A DNA stretch of 5,620 nucleotides from Aquificota bacterium (GTDB taxonomy: Bacteria > Aquificota > Aquificia > Aquificales > Aquificaceae). Positions 4,765 through 5,620 of this stretch are shown here, piece after piece. Each line of letters starts with the position of its first letter. Positions within the stretch are counted from its first letter, which is position 1. The position numbers and the translations under genes are program-made. The stretch covers positions 1-5,620 of the forward strand of contig JAADEK010000116.1 of assembly GCA_013153455.1 (NCBI GenBank), read 5' to 3'. The notes under the pieces were generated by a model that had not been told where the DNA came from, searched no databases, and saw only the letters and a list, made by a program, of their open reading frames with translations.

Positions 4765-5620
4765 AGTTCTTAGTTTGGGGGCTCGGAAAGAGCGGAAAAT
4801 CCGCGACCGAACTCCTGCTTTCCGAGGGCTACAGCGTTTACTTCGGGGACGACAAGACCACCCCCCACCTCTGGAGGGAAGTCCTTGAGGAGGTTGACAC
4901 CGTCGTCCTTTCCCCCGGGATTCCGCCCTCACACCCCCTCTGGAGGGAAGCGGAAAAAAGGGGAAAGGAAGTGATAGGGGAGCTTGAGCTCGCGTTTCGC
5001 TTCTTTCGCGGAAAGACGATAGCAATAACTGGAACGGACGGAAAGTCCACAACCACGCGCCTCACATACCTCATCCTTTCGCGCTTTTTCCCCGAAACCT
5101 TTGAGGCTGGAAACATAGGAAAACCCTTCTCCCAAGCCCTGAAGGAAACAAAGGAAGGGATAGCGGTCCTTGAGGTCTCCTCCTTTCAAGGAAGAACGCT
5201 GAAGACCTTCAGACCCCACATCGGAGCCTTCATAAGTTTCCACCCCGACCACCTTGATTGGCACCCCACCCTTGAGGACTACCTCTTTAGCAAATACAAA
5301 ATATTCAAAAACCAAACAAAGGACGACCTGATAATATTAAACGACCTCCTTACGGAGGTAAGAAACACCCCCTCCCGCGCGCGAAGGAACCTCCTTTCGG
5401 AGCTAAAGCGCGAAAAAGGGTGGGTAATCTGGAAAGGGATAAAACTCTTTGAGGAGAAAAAGCTTAAGCTAAAGGGTGAGCACAACGTATACAACGTCGC
5501 GGTCGCGAGCCTCATAGCCCTTGAGTTCGGTCTTAGTCCCGAGGACTTCAGGGAGGTGATATACTCCTTTCGCGGGCTTCCCCACAGACTTGAACACATA
5601 GCGAGCCACGACGGGATAGA
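4761..5620 (+). CDS. murD: UDP-N-acetylmuramoylalanine--D-glutamate ligase, N-terminal part (3' end outside window)
   Basis: MurD adds D-glutamate to UDP-MurNAc-L-Ala, an ATP-driven cytosolic step of peptidoglycan synthesis. The 286 visible codons are open to the right edge with no frameshift. The short N-terminal nucleotide-sugar domain starts with WGLGKSGKSA and includes LSPGIPPSHP. The central ATPase domain has the P-loop GTDGKST (91-97), GNIG (118-121), SSFQ (140-143), the metal-site PDHLDWH (162-168, His164) and the probable carbamylated Lys178 in FSKYKIF. KGEHNVYNVAVA (238-249) leads into the C-terminal domain, which begins with FRGLPHRLEHI. The P-loop Asp and the Trp in DHLDWH replace the more usual Asn and Arg; both are conservative enough not to suggest loss of function. 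SSFQ and the D-Glu-ligase layout favour MurD over MurC, MurE or MurF. The start at 4761 overlaps the CDF stop by ATGA, with a modest AAAGG upstream. About a third of the gene lies beyond the window. Confidence 0.93.
   Translation, partial: MKFLVWGLGKSGKSATELLLSEGYSVYFGDDKTTPHLWREVLEEVDTVVLSPGIPPSHPLWREAEKRGKEVIGELELAFRFFRGKTIAITGTDGKSTTTRLTYLILSRFFPETFEAGNIGKPFSQALKETKEGIAVLEVSSFQGRTLKTFRPHIGAFISFHPDHLDWHPTLEDYLFSKYKIFKNQTKDDLIILNDLLTEVRNTPSRARRNLLSELKREKGWVIWKGIKLFEEKKLKLKGEHNVYNVAVASLIALEFGLSPEDFREVIYSFRGLPHRLEHIASHDGI

Noticed and set aside
4929..5315. 128-codon minus-strand open frame opposite murD
   Set aside because: The plus strand carries the full set of MurD motifs in frame to the window edge.
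1..5620. Mobile element, CRISPR array, tRNA or rRNA, phage or defence island
   Set aside because: No repeat array, transposase, integrase, terminal inverted repeats or structured RNA pattern was seen; all space is filled by housekeeping-type genes.

Overview
This window is ordinary bacterial chromosome, coding almost end to end, and most likely comes from a thermophile of the Aquificaceae type (Aquifex, Hydrogenobacter or Thermocrinis relatives). The grounds are very frequent ATA (Ile) and AGG/AGA (Arg) codons, proteins rich in Glu, Lys and Arg, tightly packed genes with 4-bp stop/start overlaps, and a gene mix I associate with that group. The genus is inference; no marker gene here settles it. 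No tRNA, rRNA, mobile element, CRISPR array or gene-free stretch over 300 bases was seen.

Layout. Bases 1-1173 (+) hold the C-terminal part of the carbamoyl-phosphate synthase large subunit (carB), which enters from the left edge. Bases 1156-2169 (-) encode a cytosolic EAL-domain protein, a predicted cyclic-di-GMP phosphodiesterase; its 3' end overlaps the carB 3' end by 18 bp. Only 14 bp separate its start from a divergent small membrane protein of about 79 residues (2184-2423, +). Then come three tightly spaced (+) genes: an RlmI-type PUA-domain methyltransferase (2435-3610), a six-helix cation diffusion facilitator (3607-4764), and the N-terminal two thirds of MurD (4761-5620, running off the right edge). 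The last three are joined by two ATGA overlaps, so they are probably one translationally coupled transcript.

The genes do not form one obvious pathway. They cover pyrimidine/arginine precursor supply (CarB), second-messenger turnover (EAL), 23S rRNA modification (RlmI-like), metal export (CDF) and peptidoglycan synthesis (MurD). Such functionally mixed, tightly packed runs are common in small thermophile genomes.

The two most interesting items are (1) the CDF transporter, which carries an extra domain of about 100 residues after its normal cytoplasmic domain that resembles the NifX/NafY-type 'dinitrogenase iron-molybdenum cofactor' fold, making it a transporter fused to a probable metal or cofactor-binding module, and (2) the orphan small three-helix protein, whose intramembrane Arg pattern is reminiscent of the AtpR subunit of N-type ATPases although no ATPase gene is nearby. 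I saw no clear evidence of an entirely new multi-gene system.
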